64,000 nt of DNA from Apostichopus japonicus (Eukaryota > Echinodermata > Holothuroidea > Aspidochirotida > Stichopodidae): NCBI RefSeq assembly GCF_037975245.1, contig NC_092576.1, forward strand, positions 4,039,001 to 4,103,000, in the 5' to 3' direction. Shown in pieces: positions 11,501-26,500 of this stretch. Each line of letters starts with the position of its first letter. The first letter of the stretch is position 1. The position numbers were made by a program, and so were the translations under genes. The notes beneath the pieces are model-generated. The model saw only the letters and a list, made by a program, of their open reading frames with translations. It was not told where the DNA came from and made no database searches.

Positions 11501-14500
11501 TTACACATGCGTATGTCTGTTTTTTAACAATTGTTGCCAGTTGTCAATGACCACATACAAGAACATATTGAACATTCAATTTTTGATATATGACATCTGG
11601 TCAGTGTGTTTTTGACCATTGCAAAATTAATTTCAACCATCAATGACCACAGAAAGCTTGCACCAACTAACCTCACATGACCCTTCCCTTGACTATATGA
11701 TCACAATTTGACTTTCAGAGAGGTTTGTGCCTGAAGAATATCAAGTTAAACTTTATCATTCCAAGTAAACTTTGACATCAGTTAAGTTTGAATTAAGACA
11801 GATAACTGGAATCTGTGACATAATTAATAATACCACTTGAGCAGACAAATCTACAACTTACTTTATGTTCCAGTGAGTCATCATTATAAAACCAAAGATG
11901 AATTGTCAATTGATCCCCCGATTCATAAACTCTGTTTACAATCGGTAAGACACAGACACGCTTCAAAATCTTGGGTGTAAAAGGGACGTGAAGACCAACG
12001 AGACATGGTTTCTCAGCTTCAACTGCAAAGTGCTGACTATTCATAGAGCAGCTGAAGTGTTTCCTTTCTTGGCTCCATTTGATAATTTTATCTGAAGGTA
12101 ATATCATTTTGAAAACTGGTAAATGTTTTTAACATGGTGAAAGGTACGAAGAAATCCAATCCTAAATTATACCATAGATGGTATCAAAGAAACAGTCTGG
12201 CAGTAGAAAATGAAAAGATGTAATATTTTGATTCTAACTCTGTTTGTAGTTTTAAGGTCGCCAGATAAAATTTTAGTTGCTCTTTGCAGCTTGTCATAGA
12301 TTGAAGAGCTTTTTCCTTTAATAATCTTGTTTATTTCTCCCTCAAGATGGTGTATTTGAAAATTTGAGGTCAAGGTAATACTGAGAAGAGACGGGTTCAT
12401 TGACTTAATACCACTCTGATAATTGTTAGTAATGAATGAGAGTTACATGACATTGTTTAAACACTGTGAAATATTTTCACAACTTACTGCTTAAATCAAA
12501 GTCATCTAGTATAAATTACAGAAAAAAAGCCAAGTTTAAGACCATTTGATATAACCTGTTGACCTTTTGACGCTAGGGAGTGAAACTGATAAATGGCCAC
12601 TTGAGTGTGCTTAAAGCAGCCAAAACAAGAGTATCAACTATTTAAAGCAGATGTCATTCCTGGATGACTTTTTCTATTGTTGAAGATCACTTAAGGTTTA
12701 TTTTATATTGGGCCCATTCACAAAACTGAACTGAAATGAAATTGACCAAGCTGTGTTCACCAAAAGGAAATCATAACATCTGTTAACTCACATATTAACT
12801 GTAGCTTTAATTTTGGAGATAGCATGCTTACAAAGATTACATACGTTGACACTTGTTCTCCCAATGTGACCTTTGACATCTGCCAATTTCAATAAGCTTC
12901 TACATACTATTTGTGAAGGTTCACAAAGATGTACATTTTGAGTTGTCGTGTTAACAAGGTTTTCAAATTTTGACTTATTTTGGCCTCAAGTAACCTTTGA
13001 TCGTCACAGAAAGGAAAGTTCTTTTACTCAATAAGAAAGATCCACAAACCAAGTTTGAAGTTAATCCAAAATGAATTTTTCAGTCACCATGTTTACAAAC
13101 AAGTGTCACACGCTCACATGCTATCACCGTCGCATTTAGATTCCTTTGCTTGTGGCAAGGAATTAAAAAATGACTTGTTGGGACAATACTTCCCTCTTGA
13201 TAAAATTATTCCTACATACATAGAACCAGACATCCTGAAGACAAGTTAGTGATTGTCTTGCTAATTTTAGTGTTCTTGTACTCAGGTGACTTCATCCCAG
13301 CATTACTTGATAAGATAAGATAAGTAAGATAAGTAGAACTTTATTACTCCAAAGAAGGAAATTAAGATCTTGCACATAAAATGTAAAAGACAGTACAAAA
13401 ATATAGCTATGTTACAAATATGAAAAACAGGGAAAGAACGGAATGATAAAACATTAAACAATCGAACAATAAAACACACATAGGCAGGACCTAACGGCTC
13501 AAGTTATCATTGTAAAGCCTTATTGCACGTGGAATAAACGAATTGCGATGACGGTTTGTTCTCATGGGTGGGAGACGCAGTCTGCCAGTGCCCCTAGTTA
13601 TGATATTATCGTGCAGATAACAGTGAAGCGGGTGATCATGGTCATTCCAAACAATGTCTAGTTTGTTTTGGAGCAAGCACACATAAATTTCCTCAACTGT
13701 TGATTGGGGGTCTCCAATGACTCTACCCGCTTTACGAATAATGCTGTCAATACGGTCTCTGTCAGTCCCCGTGGCGTTCCCGCCCCAACCGACGAGACAA
13801 TACCGCCATACGCCACAGATAGTAGCGTTGTAAAAAATATCCATTATAGAAGTACGGACGTTAAAACTGGCCATTTTATTTAAACAATACAACCTGCTAT
13901 TCAGCTTCTTGATTAGAGCATCCACCTGATCGCCCCAAGTTAAAGAATCGTTCAAGTGAACGCCAAGGTACTTGTAAGAGGACACCCTTTCAACTTCCAT
14001 ACTCTTGATAATGACAGGTGGTGGTGGGACAGTACTACGGCGGAAATCAATAACCATCTCCTTCGTTTTGGAGATATTCAATTGAAGAAAGTTGGTGTCA
14101 CAGTAGTCCACGAATGACTGCAGCTGGCGGAGATATGCCTCATCATCATCACCATGGATGAGACCAGCCATGGCTGTATCATCAGCGAACTTGATGAGGG
14201 GGCACATCTCCTCCTGAGACCTACAGTCAGCCGTGTACAAAGTAAAGAGAAAAGGTGCAAGGACAGTTCCCTGGGGAGCTCCAGTGTTGGACAAAATTAC
14301 ACCTGACCGGCATGTAGGACCGAGACTAACAAACTGGGTTCTTTCTGTCATATAATTCATTATCCAGTTAATGAACCCATGAGGGATGTCCATTCTGATC
14401 AGTTTCTTTGTGAGAATGTGTGGCTGGATGGTATTAAAGGCGGAAGAGAAATCGAAAAACGTCACACGTGCAGAGGTGCCTTGTTGCTCTAAGTGAGAAT

Positions 14501-17500
14501 ATAACCACTGAAGTAGAACGAGGATTGCATCCTCGCATCTACGACTGGCTTTGTAGGCAAATTGTAAGGGGTCTGAAAGAGGGGTGACCAAAGGCTTAAA
14601 GTGGTTCAAAAATAAACGCTCACAGACTTTCATGGGCACAGCCGTTAGGGCAATAGGGCGGAGGTCATTCATACACGATATGACCGGCCGCTTAGACACA
14701 GGAGCTATCCTAGATTGCTTCCAGAGATGAGGCACCTGTCCCGTTTCAAAAGATAAATTGTAAATTTTAGTAAAAATATGAGCCAACTCTAGGGCACAAT
14801 ATTTTAAAACTCTGGGTGAAACATTATCTGGTCCGGCAGCCTTTGATGGATGTAACTTTAAAAAATGCCTGCGAACCTCATTCTCTGACACTACTATGTT
14901 ACAATTAGAATCTGTTAATGAAGTTTTCAAACCATGGAGTTCATCCGAAAAATCATGATCATCAAAACGGTTGTAAAATGTGTTCAAATGATTGGCATAG
15001 TCTGTGGTGATTGCAGGTAAGTGGCAAGATTTAGACTTATTGCTATAGCCACTCATAAGTCGGATACCGTCCCAAACACGTTTCATATTATTGTCTTTGA
15101 ATAAGCCCTCGATCTTGTCACGGTAAGCGGATTTTTCTTCGGCGATCACCTTTTTGAGCTCCTTCTGTACCTCTTTCAATGCATTTGTGTCACCTTTTTT
15201 GAAGAGTCCTTTCTTCTTGTTGATAATTACCTTCACCCTCTTCGTAATCCACGGTTTATTATTCGGGAAGATCTTAACCTGCTTCGATGGGATGGTATTC
15301 TCGACGCAGAATGAAATGTAATCACTTATTGTCTGGGTTAGCTCGTGCACGTCAGCGCTGGCCTCCACGAATATATCCCAGTCGGTAGAGTCCAACTCTG
15401 CCCGGAGATGGTCAATAGAGGCATTATTCCACTGCTTTACTGCTATTGTTCGGGGTTTCTCCCTTTGTATCTTGGGTCTATAGCGAGGCACCAGATTGAC
15501 AAGGTTGTGATCGGCTTTTCCGAGTTTGGGTAATTGAATGGACAGGTAAGCATCTTTGACATTCGTGTACAATAGGTCCAGGATAGCTGCATCTCGGGTC
15601 GGGCATTTAATCTGTTGGTAGTAGTTCACGCTACTCCTTTTAAGATTACAGTGATTGAAGTCGCCATTGATAATAGTTAAAGCATCTGGGGCCATGGTCT
15701 CAAATTGATCAATAATGTCAACAAGTTCTGATGCTGCCGATTTGGCTACGTTACGATTTGGCACATAAACAGTATGAACAATCGCATGCGAAAACTCTCT
15801 AGGCAAGTAATAAGGGCGTAGACTAACAGTTAGAACTTCGATATTCGGTGAACACGAATGGCGCTTGATGAGTGCATTGTTCTGGTGGCACCATTTCTCA
15901 TTTACGTAAATACATACACCACCCCCTTTTCCTTTGCCAGATTGGGCAGTCCGATCCCCCCGTAATAGTTTAAATCCATCGATTGAGACATGTGAGTCGT
16001 TATGATGATCTGTAAGCCAGGTTTCGGTGAAGGACAGTATGCTAGCGTTACGGAATTCGTGGAAATATTTACAGTTAGCAGAAATCTCGTCAATTTTGTT
16101 GGTCAGTGATTGTACATTACCCATTACGATGGCTGGTAAATAGGGCTTGTGCTTCAGTTTCTGCATTCTCTTTCGCACGCCTCCTGCTTTGCCGCGTTTC
16201 CGTTTGCGAACTTCCTTGGGGATCGATATGTCCGCACTGAGTACACGTTGTAGGTCGCCGTGTATAGGCTTACTACGCAGTGCATAGAGTTCGGCTGTAG
16301 TGTATCGGATACTGACAGGTGGCAAACAATTCTCCATTTCCCCGAAACAAGGATATAAATACCTTGTGCAGCTATGTAGATTTAAAAGGTATTCAGGCTC
16401 GTGTTTACAAGCCAATAGGGTAACATAAAAATGTTGAAGCTCATATACATATTTCTGTTGAGACAAAACATTAAAGTGATTAAATATTATGATCGATGGA
16501 CTTATAAAACACAATTCACAAGAAACCGAAACACACCTGTTTGTAAAACACCTGAGAACACATCTAGACCCATCTGGTCAGCTGGAGTAAAAGCACAGTG
16601 TGGAATAATCAAGGTGACAGGCTTTTGTAAGGTAAGGCTTTCTGGACCAAATTTCACAAAAGGGGTCAATCTTAAACTCTTCTTTGAGATTGGTCCTTTA
16701 ATGGCAGGGTCAGTAGAAACCCACAGACTAACAATCCTTCCAGTGTGTAGTGCCCCAGCTGGTACAAGGAGATTAACACCTGCCATAAACATCTCTCCTC
16801 CATGCTGATCAAAGTATTGTTCTTTATAAAGATTGGTTCCCGGGAACAAAGGAAGTCTCTCTAGAGGAGAAAAGTAACATACTTCAAGTGAAATGAAAGT
16901 ATTTTGTCACTTCAATAGAAGAAGTGTTAATGCATAAACTGTTTCTACACAAATTATGAAAAAAGCCCTTTTAAAACAAAACTGCTTTTAATTTCTACTT
17001 GTAGAAACAAAATAATTAAGAATCAAATTCAATTTTAATTTTCAACATTGAACATTAGACATGAAATGATTGACCTGAGTAAAGAAAACAGATATAGAAG
17101 AGAATGTTTCATTGACAGTAACAAGAATTAGGTTATTTAGGGTATCTAGAACATATTCCAATATGTAGCAATTATGTGATATGTGAAAATACTTTCCTTC
17201 TATGAACACTAAAACAGCAAGGGCATAATGTGGTCATATAAAATTGAGATTAATTATATCAGCAAGAAATATAAAAGAACATAAGGTATCTATACCATGC
17301 TCTTCCTTTGCGAGTAGTAATAGCCGTCTTCCCAAGTCCAGTTTTCCATGAGACAATTTCAAGGCTCCTTGGATATCCTGTATCTTATATCCCTCTTCTA
17401 TCAAAATTTTGAAATTTATTGACAATTTTGATTCCCTTTTAGAGATCACTTCCTGTGTCTCTTGAATTTTTACCTGAAACAATGTTCAAATATAACAAAT

Positions 17501-20500
17501 TCAAATTTTTATCATACCTTCATGAAGAGATGAAACTAATAACTGCATTTGATTTGGCTTCATTAAATATTCTACGCAGAAATTCTGTGCACTTGATTTC
17601 TACAACCGTAACTTTAGTTAAACAGAATAATCAGTTTGAAGTGTTCCTTTACAACAAGTAAAAGGAAGACTTTTAGTAATGGAGTAGTAATTAATATTTC
17701 TGTTTTGTGACTTGTATGACAGCAAGAAGGATACTTTTCATATCTTAAAATACAGTACTAAACCAATTTAAGATCTTGATGTTATGCAAAGTCACCATTA
17801 TATAGCGTCATAGTATAGCGTCATAGTTTTCATGACGTCACGGGGGAAGCGCAGAAGAGGGCAGACATATAACTGTTCTGCCCAGTGTATTAAGTATGGA
17901 GAAATCTGTAACTAGCGAAAAACAATACCTTCCTCAACAGTCTGTTACAAGAAAGTTAAGATTGGGATTTAGGTAAAAAATCACAGATTGGTACATAAGA
18001 CATCAAACAAAACATCGAATGACTTCATTTTTAAGAAACTCCTTGCATTTTTCTCCTATAAAGCAACACAAACTCCGCAAGGAAAAGTAGTCAACAAATG
18101 ACGTCATTTGTTTACCAAGTCGAAAATGTATGATATCGTCGCGGGGAACTGCTAACTGCTACGACATACAGTTGGTATCCACGCATACATAGCATGCATA
18201 GCTAGCTCGCACATATTGCAAAATGGTGGCCGGTGGCATTGACTATATAGTCTAGTTGTGTGACTGGTTTGGCCGAGATTCGATATTGTTATCTACCTTT
18301 CCCCTGGATAGATATAACTCGGAAATAAATCTTGGTCTTAACAGCTAGACTAGCTGAGTGCAGTGCTACTGAGTTATTTATCAGTGTTATAGGAACACGA
18401 AACTTGCGCAATTCTCTGTTGTGCACCCATTTTCAGATATTTTGTTGACTGTCCGTGGAGTATTGTTTATGTCTTTGATCTTGGTTAGCACATTTTGCCT
18501 ATGTCGTTTTGGTCACAGTGGTAGTTTCCCGTATGACGTCTATCATCTTACGGGATGAGCTTGGTAATTAACTTAATTAAAACAGCAAAGAAACAACCGT
18601 GGAACTCCAAATTTGGAGTATAGGTTTTGATATATAACTTCTCAATCTGTGGCAGTTTGAATGGAATCTGCTACGTGTCACTTGACCTTTAAAGTTTCAA
18701 AGTCTTAACAAATTTTATAAAAGCACAAACCATTTTCTTATCATCTTGCTCGTCTTTGTTTTCCATTCCACCCTTCTCATGAGATGTATCGATGTAATCC
18801 AGCACCAGTCTTGCCACCTTATTAAAGTGAATAGCTTTCAATCCTTCATACATTCCAATCATTCTCTCTGGCATGATGAGCTCTCTTTCATCCAGTATTT
18901 TCATCAGCATCTTTCCAGGTTCCGCTGATGTCTGAATTTTTTCATTTTCTGCTGGCTTGAGTGCAAACAACATGCCTAGCTTTTCACAATGTTCTTTATC
19001 CAGAAGTTTTGCAATGTCTCCTCTCAGCTGTTCATATTTGTGTAAGCCTGAAAGTGAGGACATTATATCCACTTTACATTCGAAAAAATATAGTAAAGAG
19101 TGACAGGTTTGAACAATGAGTAATGTTCACAGCTAACATGCACAAGTAGCCTACACAACTGGCCCACATGAAGTATGCAACCAGCATGGAGAACTTTGGT
19201 ACGCAAGTCGACTTCTGGTGCATGCACACATTAAATTGGTAATGCATACTGTCCAAAACTTGCAAGAGCTTTTCAACTTTAAGCCCTTGTCTTGAAAAAC
19301 AAAATGCTAGTCTTGTCTACAGCTTCACTTTCTAAATGGCATTGAGCTACAAAGTAGGAAGTGAGTATACTAACTAAAATTCTTTCCATCAAAAATGTTT
19401 CTGTTGATAAAATGTTTCCAATAAACTAAGTTGATATAAGTAACACACAGGTGTGTCTACAGCTAAAACTAAATGCTATGATCTTTCCACCTCTACTTAG
19501 ACTACTTAGACTCTACTTAGACTCACCTGAGTCCATGTTCTCTACGTGTGCTTATTTTTTCATCTCCACTGATGCACACTGAAATAGTGTATGTCTAGGA
19601 TAATGAGCATTAAGTTTTCTTAGTTTCAACTTCACTTAGATGCAGGTAAGAGTGGACTTCTAAAACTACCTAAGTCTGCCTATGTGTTTCACTCCCACAT
19701 TAAAACTCACCTGGGTGCAGAATTTCTTGACTTTCTGGAGATAAGATAATGTCTTTCACCTGAAGAAGAAAACAAATACACAAATTACTTGACTAATAAA
19801 ACTTTATATGTAAGAATGTTTAACATACAATTATGCAGGCTATATAATACACCCCTGTGAATGATAAGGTTTAAAATAGGAACTTAAGGTAGAAAAATAA
19901 GGCTGTAAATGAGATGTAACAACAAGTAATAAATATGTGAAATCCCAAAAAGAGAAGGAATGCTGATGACAACGTACCTATTATTTATGCAGTACTCATT
20001 AATTGGTACAAAAGATACCCACAAAACAAAGTTTCCCATAAATGTTGACCTGTGTATGTAATAAACACACAGGTCATATATACACTTTTTCAGCAATTCA
20101 CTGCATTTTAAGATACTCATTATTTACAGAGCAACACGAAATAGTATGGATAAGTTGGAGAACAGGATCAAAACAAGAAATGTAAGAATACCAGATTCAC
20201 TAGAGTGACTGAAAACAATTAATAGAAGTGACAAAGAATAGCTAATTCAGTCGCAGCGCTGGCATTACACAATGACACAACATAGTTTTTTTTTATTTCA
20301 GCTTAAAAACAGCTACAAGCTTCCAACAGACATGACATTACTAAGCAAATAAATGAGCAGATGGGTGGAGATGCCGCTTAATGTCATGTAATGAAGACAT
20401 TTTAGAACACAAACAGATGGAAGACAATCAGCAGACATAACGCACCTTTGATTGGAGGATAAGGGCTGTCTGGTTCATTTCATGTTGTGATACTTTTAAC

Positions 20501-23500
20501 TTCACATCAACCATGCTAGTGTCTCCATCGTTGTTTCTTTTAAGTCTGAACTGATGAGAGACTCTACTGGCAGCACAGAGGTGATCAATGTCTACATGCT
20601 AATGGATAAAAGATATTGAAAATCAATGTTCTGAGGATGAGAATGCTTGTTAAGTTTTCAAAGAAACGGTGCCACATATAACATATAAGAATTAAGGAAA
20701 AGCTGGTAAGCAACCAAGACATGTGGTAAAGTAAAAACCGTTACATTTCATGGGCAGCTGGTGAAGATTAAACTTCCTATTGTAAATAAGAGTTCCATAA
20801 CATTATTCAGGTTTAGATTGTTACCAGGGTTAGGCACCCGAAAGAAATATATTCGAGCCATGGGTATTCATGTCATTGTGTATGAACAACGGCTCATATC
20901 AACCATTCTCTGTTTGATGAGAGTTCAGATATTTACCAGTTAGGCATGTCATTTTCTCAATCATACCTGCTCTCAGGACAGCCACTTAATCAATATCCTA
21001 ATCCAAGAACTGAGAGTGTGCCACAGTATCTGAATACTGCCTCAAATACAAATGGAGGTGAATAAAGCCCGGGTCACATCTGCGCGAATTAACACGCGAT
21101 TCAACTCGCAATACAATTGAAGTTGAATCGCGTAGTTAGACACGGGTATCAACTTGTTGCGCAATAAAAGTTGCGCCGTCGATTCGGGTTGATTTGCACT
21201 GTAGTTGTTTGAACAGTGGCACGTATGTGACCACAAAGTTGATTTCGAAGTTGAATCGAAAATCGCGTGATTTTAGTTGCGAGTTGAATCGCGTGTTGAA
21301 TCGCGCAGATGTGACCCGGCCTTTAAATACATCCCCCAATCATCATCACCAAAGTACAGCTAGGGTGAAAGAAGCTGTTTGCAAACCCGTACGAAAGAAC
21401 ATAGGACCATACGTCACTCCCTTATTCACGAACCGGGAAGACTAACCCGCACAAGATCCTGCTCAACAACACTGTACAGACGAAGTATGCCTATAATTGT
21501 GGTTCCTTCTGGGATTTTGAACCAGAAACCACATAGTTGTAGGGCAACACTCTAACTGTGCTACACAATTTGGTACACTTCATATAACCAATCCTCAACT
21601 ATAAGTTTTGTCATATTAAAAGACAAACTTTAATAGCTTTGGTAATTACAAACCTTTGTTGATTCTTCCTTCGTCAGATGGTAACCATCACCAGGTGATG
21701 ACATGATCAGATCAATGTAAGAAACATGGTCTCTGCCGTCATATGTCCGGGTAATTGGAAATGTTGTATAGTTTCCTAGACATAGTTTACAACGTTGGTC
21801 CTCTAAAAGCAACTAAAACATAAGAACAAGAAGATATACATTAAAAATAAACAAGTAGAGAGTTAATTATTCATTTTTTGGCACCTTCACTCTGTACAGG
21901 GAGATCAAAACTGCTATAGCAAGTAACATTTTCTTTGTTTCCATAATTTGCTCACGTTACCAATTTTTGCTTCTTTCTTCAGATCCGCACACCCTCTAAA
22001 TCCTTGTTGAGCAAATGATGAACCACAATCAAAATTTGGGTCCTCTGCATTGTTTTGAGAGGAAACACATATTTTGTAAGAAAATGAAACTTTGACCTAA
22101 GAAATAAATGATAATGCTAGTAAAATACCATCATTGGCCTTCAATAAGAAGCATTCTTCCTTAACGACTATGGGGATACTGTCAGTTTTATCTAAGCACA
22201 AACGCTTTTTGACAGAAACATGTTTTATGTCAACGTCAAGTTTAAATATTTGCATTTCAAATGTAACATTCTTTGTGATGTGCTACGATGAATCAATAAA
22301 TAATGTCACACAATGTGCCTTTAAAAAATCACTTCATAATTTGCCAGTCACTATACAAATCATGAAAGAAAGTAACATTGCCAGTATCCGACTAAAAATC
22401 ACAATATGAAACAGCACTGACCTCTGAGCTACTACAGATATCACCATTGTAAAATGTGATTATCCTCACCTTGTACTCTTCATCACTGTCCTTACAGAAA
22501 CAAACGGTTACTAAGACATCATCTTTGGCATCAAGTATCCCATCAATAAATGGAACAATACGGAATATATGCTTTTGTTCTGTTCCTTGGCTTAGTAAAT
22601 TAACAAAGACGTAGCTCAGGATGTTAATATTAAGACTGATCTTCTCCTGGTCTAGCTTCCAATCAATAGATCTCTCCTCAGTCCAAGTTACTTCACCTAT
22701 AACAAGTAATATTATATAAAAATATACTATTTGTTTAACTTACATACGTTAAAAATCAATAGCGTATTAAATAATATATATTTAGATTTGCACCGAACTG
22801 ATTTTTAGCATATAACTCATTTTACTTCTCCTGGTACATTCAACAATGACATTTAAAGTGCTTATTGGTCACCATCTTTACCTTCTTGTAAATATTCTTC
22901 ATCTTTCAGACCAGTGAAGATAATAGCATCATGTCGATCTGGCTCAGGGATAATAGCAGAGTGAGGAATAGTTAGCTGGGCTGGCTTGTTGAGGGCGAGG
23001 CCTTCTGGCTCTAACTTTATCAGAGGTGTCATTCTGCCCCTACGAGCACTGCCAGGGAGTTGTATGGTGGGATCATAAATAACTTTAACAGCAATTACAC
23101 GATCAAAGGATAACGCGTCTTCAGGAATAGTCAGATGTACCCCCATGATGCTCATAGTTCCACCTTCATACTGTATCCTGTGTTCAATGTATGAATGACG
23201 GTGCCTCATTTCAAGTATTTGAAAATCTTTTCTTTGTTTTGGTAGTTCTTCTCCCTCTGTTCTCTCCATCAAACTCTCCTTACTACGTTCATAGTCTTTT
23301 TCGCTTTCATCAGACCCTTGTGATGGAGTTGATTCATCATCAGAGTCAAGTTTGACTTTTCCAACTGAAAACATAATAATGGAAACACAACCACCTTAAA
23401 ATGAACTTTGACATTTAAAAACCAACTCAGAGAATAATGTATTGCTCCAATTTTGCATAGTTGTTTCGTCTCCTATAAGCTCTATGGTTCCTGTGTATTA

Positions 23501-26500
23501 AAACTGCTATGCATCTTTGCACTTGCATAGCAATTTGCCTATGTATAGGCTTTCTGGTCACTTCGCCAAACAACCATTTCGCCCAACTGCCATTTCGCCC
23601 AACAAGCATGGTCATTTTGCCCAACCAGCCTGGTCATTTCGCCCAACCAGCCTGGTCATTTCGCCCAACCTTGTTGGTCATTTCGCCTAACCTTGTTGGT
23701 CATTTCGCCCAACCAATTTTTTACTCATATTCAGTCAGAATAATACAATTTTTTCTATTTCACTAGTTCAATTTGATTTATTATGAGTTATATTACTTCG
23801 TGTTAGGTAAATAAAGTGATGTCCGTTAGATATCGATTGGAGTCTGAGCAGTTATTTCGGGTATAATGGGAAGATTACACTACTTTAGGCGGTTACGCAT
23901 ACAATGGAAGTTATTTTATTATACAAACAAAGGGGAATCGGTCTCCATAAAAACCTATCAAACCTAACCCCTAAAACACTGATTCATCGTACCGACTAAC
24001 AATTCCCGAACGTTTCCTTATTCAATTGAAAACAAATTAAAATATAAAACCCGTTCGTATTAATGAACTATTATATTTAATCAATGTAACCACTGTATCA
24101 ATGTAACCACGACTTCAAGTTTCCTTAATATTCGGTTCGTACCCTGTAACGTTAACAATTCCCGAACGTTTCCTTATTGAAGTATAATATTTATTCAAGG
24201 TTGGGCGAAATGACCAGGCTGGTTGCGCGAAATGACCAGGCTGGTTGGGCGAAATGGTAAGGTTGAGCGAAATGGCAGTTGGGCGAAATGGTTGTTGGGC
24301 GAATTGACCAGCTTCCTTGCATAGCATTTTCGATGTGATACTGCTGGATAAATTAAATTATTCCCTGCTAATCTAAAGTTCTTCATCAATACAAAACCCT
24401 TGCAATTGATTAACGAGATATGTATTATTGAAGAAATCATAATACAAATGTAATAGATCAGTAACACAAGCTTTATATTGTTAGAGAACTTGACCAGTGG
24501 CAACAGACTACAGGAGTATAAAGAAATCTAACAGCGTGTCTGAGAGTGACCAAATGACTTCAAAGGATCCTTGAAGTATTGGCTAATCCATGGTTCCTAA
24601 ATGTTTGAGCATTTTCTATTTTCAATCTTTGATTATAAAGAAAGGGACCAAATGGCAACAAATATTTGGTCAAAAGATCCACTTGTAATTACTTTCACCA
24701 TACAAACACCATGATAAACAATAGTTTAGAACAACAAACTGCCCGAATATTAGCATCTGACTCACACACATTTTTATAGTTTTTACTGTACTGTACTTTA
24801 CTTGTTTTATGTATTCTGGTTACATCACTTTATTCATTCTTACCAGGCCAGTCAAGTAGTTCTGGTGCTTGGTTTTCTTCAAACTGAAAGGGATCAACTT
24901 TAGACTGATATGGAGCTAAGAGATATTCATTTGTTCGGTTTAGCTGAATATAAACCAAACCCTTTTGTAGGTTAGTGACATCATACATATTGATAATGTT
25001 TCGTGTCTTCATGAAGTTAATCAGAGTGATTCCTGGCGTCTCTATCAGAGAAACCCGGCGTAGCATATCAGTTTCTGACGGTGGTAGACCAAACAGAGTT
25101 GCTAATTTCAGAGTGCTATCTAGAGTAAGATCTTCGGCAACATTGACCATTAATCTGCCGTAATCAGCTGAAATTTAAATAACAGTGAGAAAAAAAAATA
25201 CAGTTATGGATCCCAGTCAGCACAAAAAACCACTTGTTAAAACCGATTATTAAATAATGGATGAGATCACAATTTCCTATTGATCAATTGAATATTAGAT
25301 TGTGTTCTATGTATTAATATATAATAAAAAAATACATTTCTTTTAAGTCAGTTTAATATCGAAAGATGATATCATTTGTGTGGAATCAATCATGGAATTT
25401 TTTGGGGGCCACTTGCCGTTGTCAGGCAAGTATACTATGGGCGGATGTGAGTGTGCGTGTGTGTATGTGATGCCTTAGCTTGTAAACATGATATCTTAAG
25501 ATTGGTAACCTCTCCAGTTATCGTATTTGGCTTCCCTCTAATTAGTACAAGAACCTTATTCTTTTGGGTGAAGGTCATAGGTCAACAGAGGGAAAACTGT
25601 GGAAATCTCGCAACGCCAGGACCTGAACATCAAAGGAGATCATACATCCAAGGTAGGATATCCTTATGTAATAAAAGGTTTTTACAAAACTTGATCTAGG
25701 TAAGGGTTCATATAGGATCACTAGCGGTCAAAACGTGAAATCCTTGTGTACAAGGATTTCTCTGTAAAACGTTATAAATGCCAACGTTGTAAACTAGACA
25801 TCCCAACATAGGTTACATAGCTCATACTTTGCATGTCTCGTTCCTATAGTGAGTACAAGAACCCTATCATTTGGGGTCAGCAGACGTCCAGATTACAAAT
25901 TATATAAGGTTCTAATCAGGTTAAATATTAAAAATGCAAAGTCAGCTCTCTGTTGTTAGAGTAAGCAAACAACATAAATTATCAACAGCAAACAATTTTC
26001 ATCTGTCTTTCTTTCATCGTTGTGGTGTTATGTCACACGATTCTCTGTCATCAAACCATGTAAGCCCTGCCTCTCTTTAGATTGATATTGTTCTCCATCT
26101 ACAGTATGAACTTCAGCCACGGTTATTAGCTTGCAACTACTCTTGTGCTGCATATGATATGGAATGTATCTAAGACAAGTAACTGTTGGGAGGGGTTTCC
26201 CTCTGTTTAAAGTACTGTTGATGTAACTGTTTACCTACACAACAAGTATTAGTGCTACCATAGCAACTGTAGCTGTCACAGTTTTAAACATAGCAATGGC
26301 ATTTATATGACATTAAATAAATCAAAATTATAAATCATACTCTTCAGAATTTAGGAGGGTGTGATCTACCTCACTTGATGACATAAAAGTAGAAACATTA
26401 TAAAGCGAAATTAGGTAAGGCTCTTATTTCTACAATATTTCACAAGAAAGTCATTGGAGGTGTCGTTATGCCTGATGTTATTTGCTTGTTGACCCCAGTA

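Noticed and set aside
12167-12400. 77-residue minus-strand frame in a module 2 intron
   Set aside because: It is not needed by phase and has no recognised domain. It could be a decayed element or chance.
21042-21445. Overlapping frames on both strands with mirrored Asn/Arg-rich sequence
   Set aside because: They are produced by the inverted arms of the MITE.
23509-24503. Repeated HFAQPAWSFRPT-type peptides on both strands
   Set aside because: They come from the subrepeats of the foldback element and mirror each other on opposite strands.
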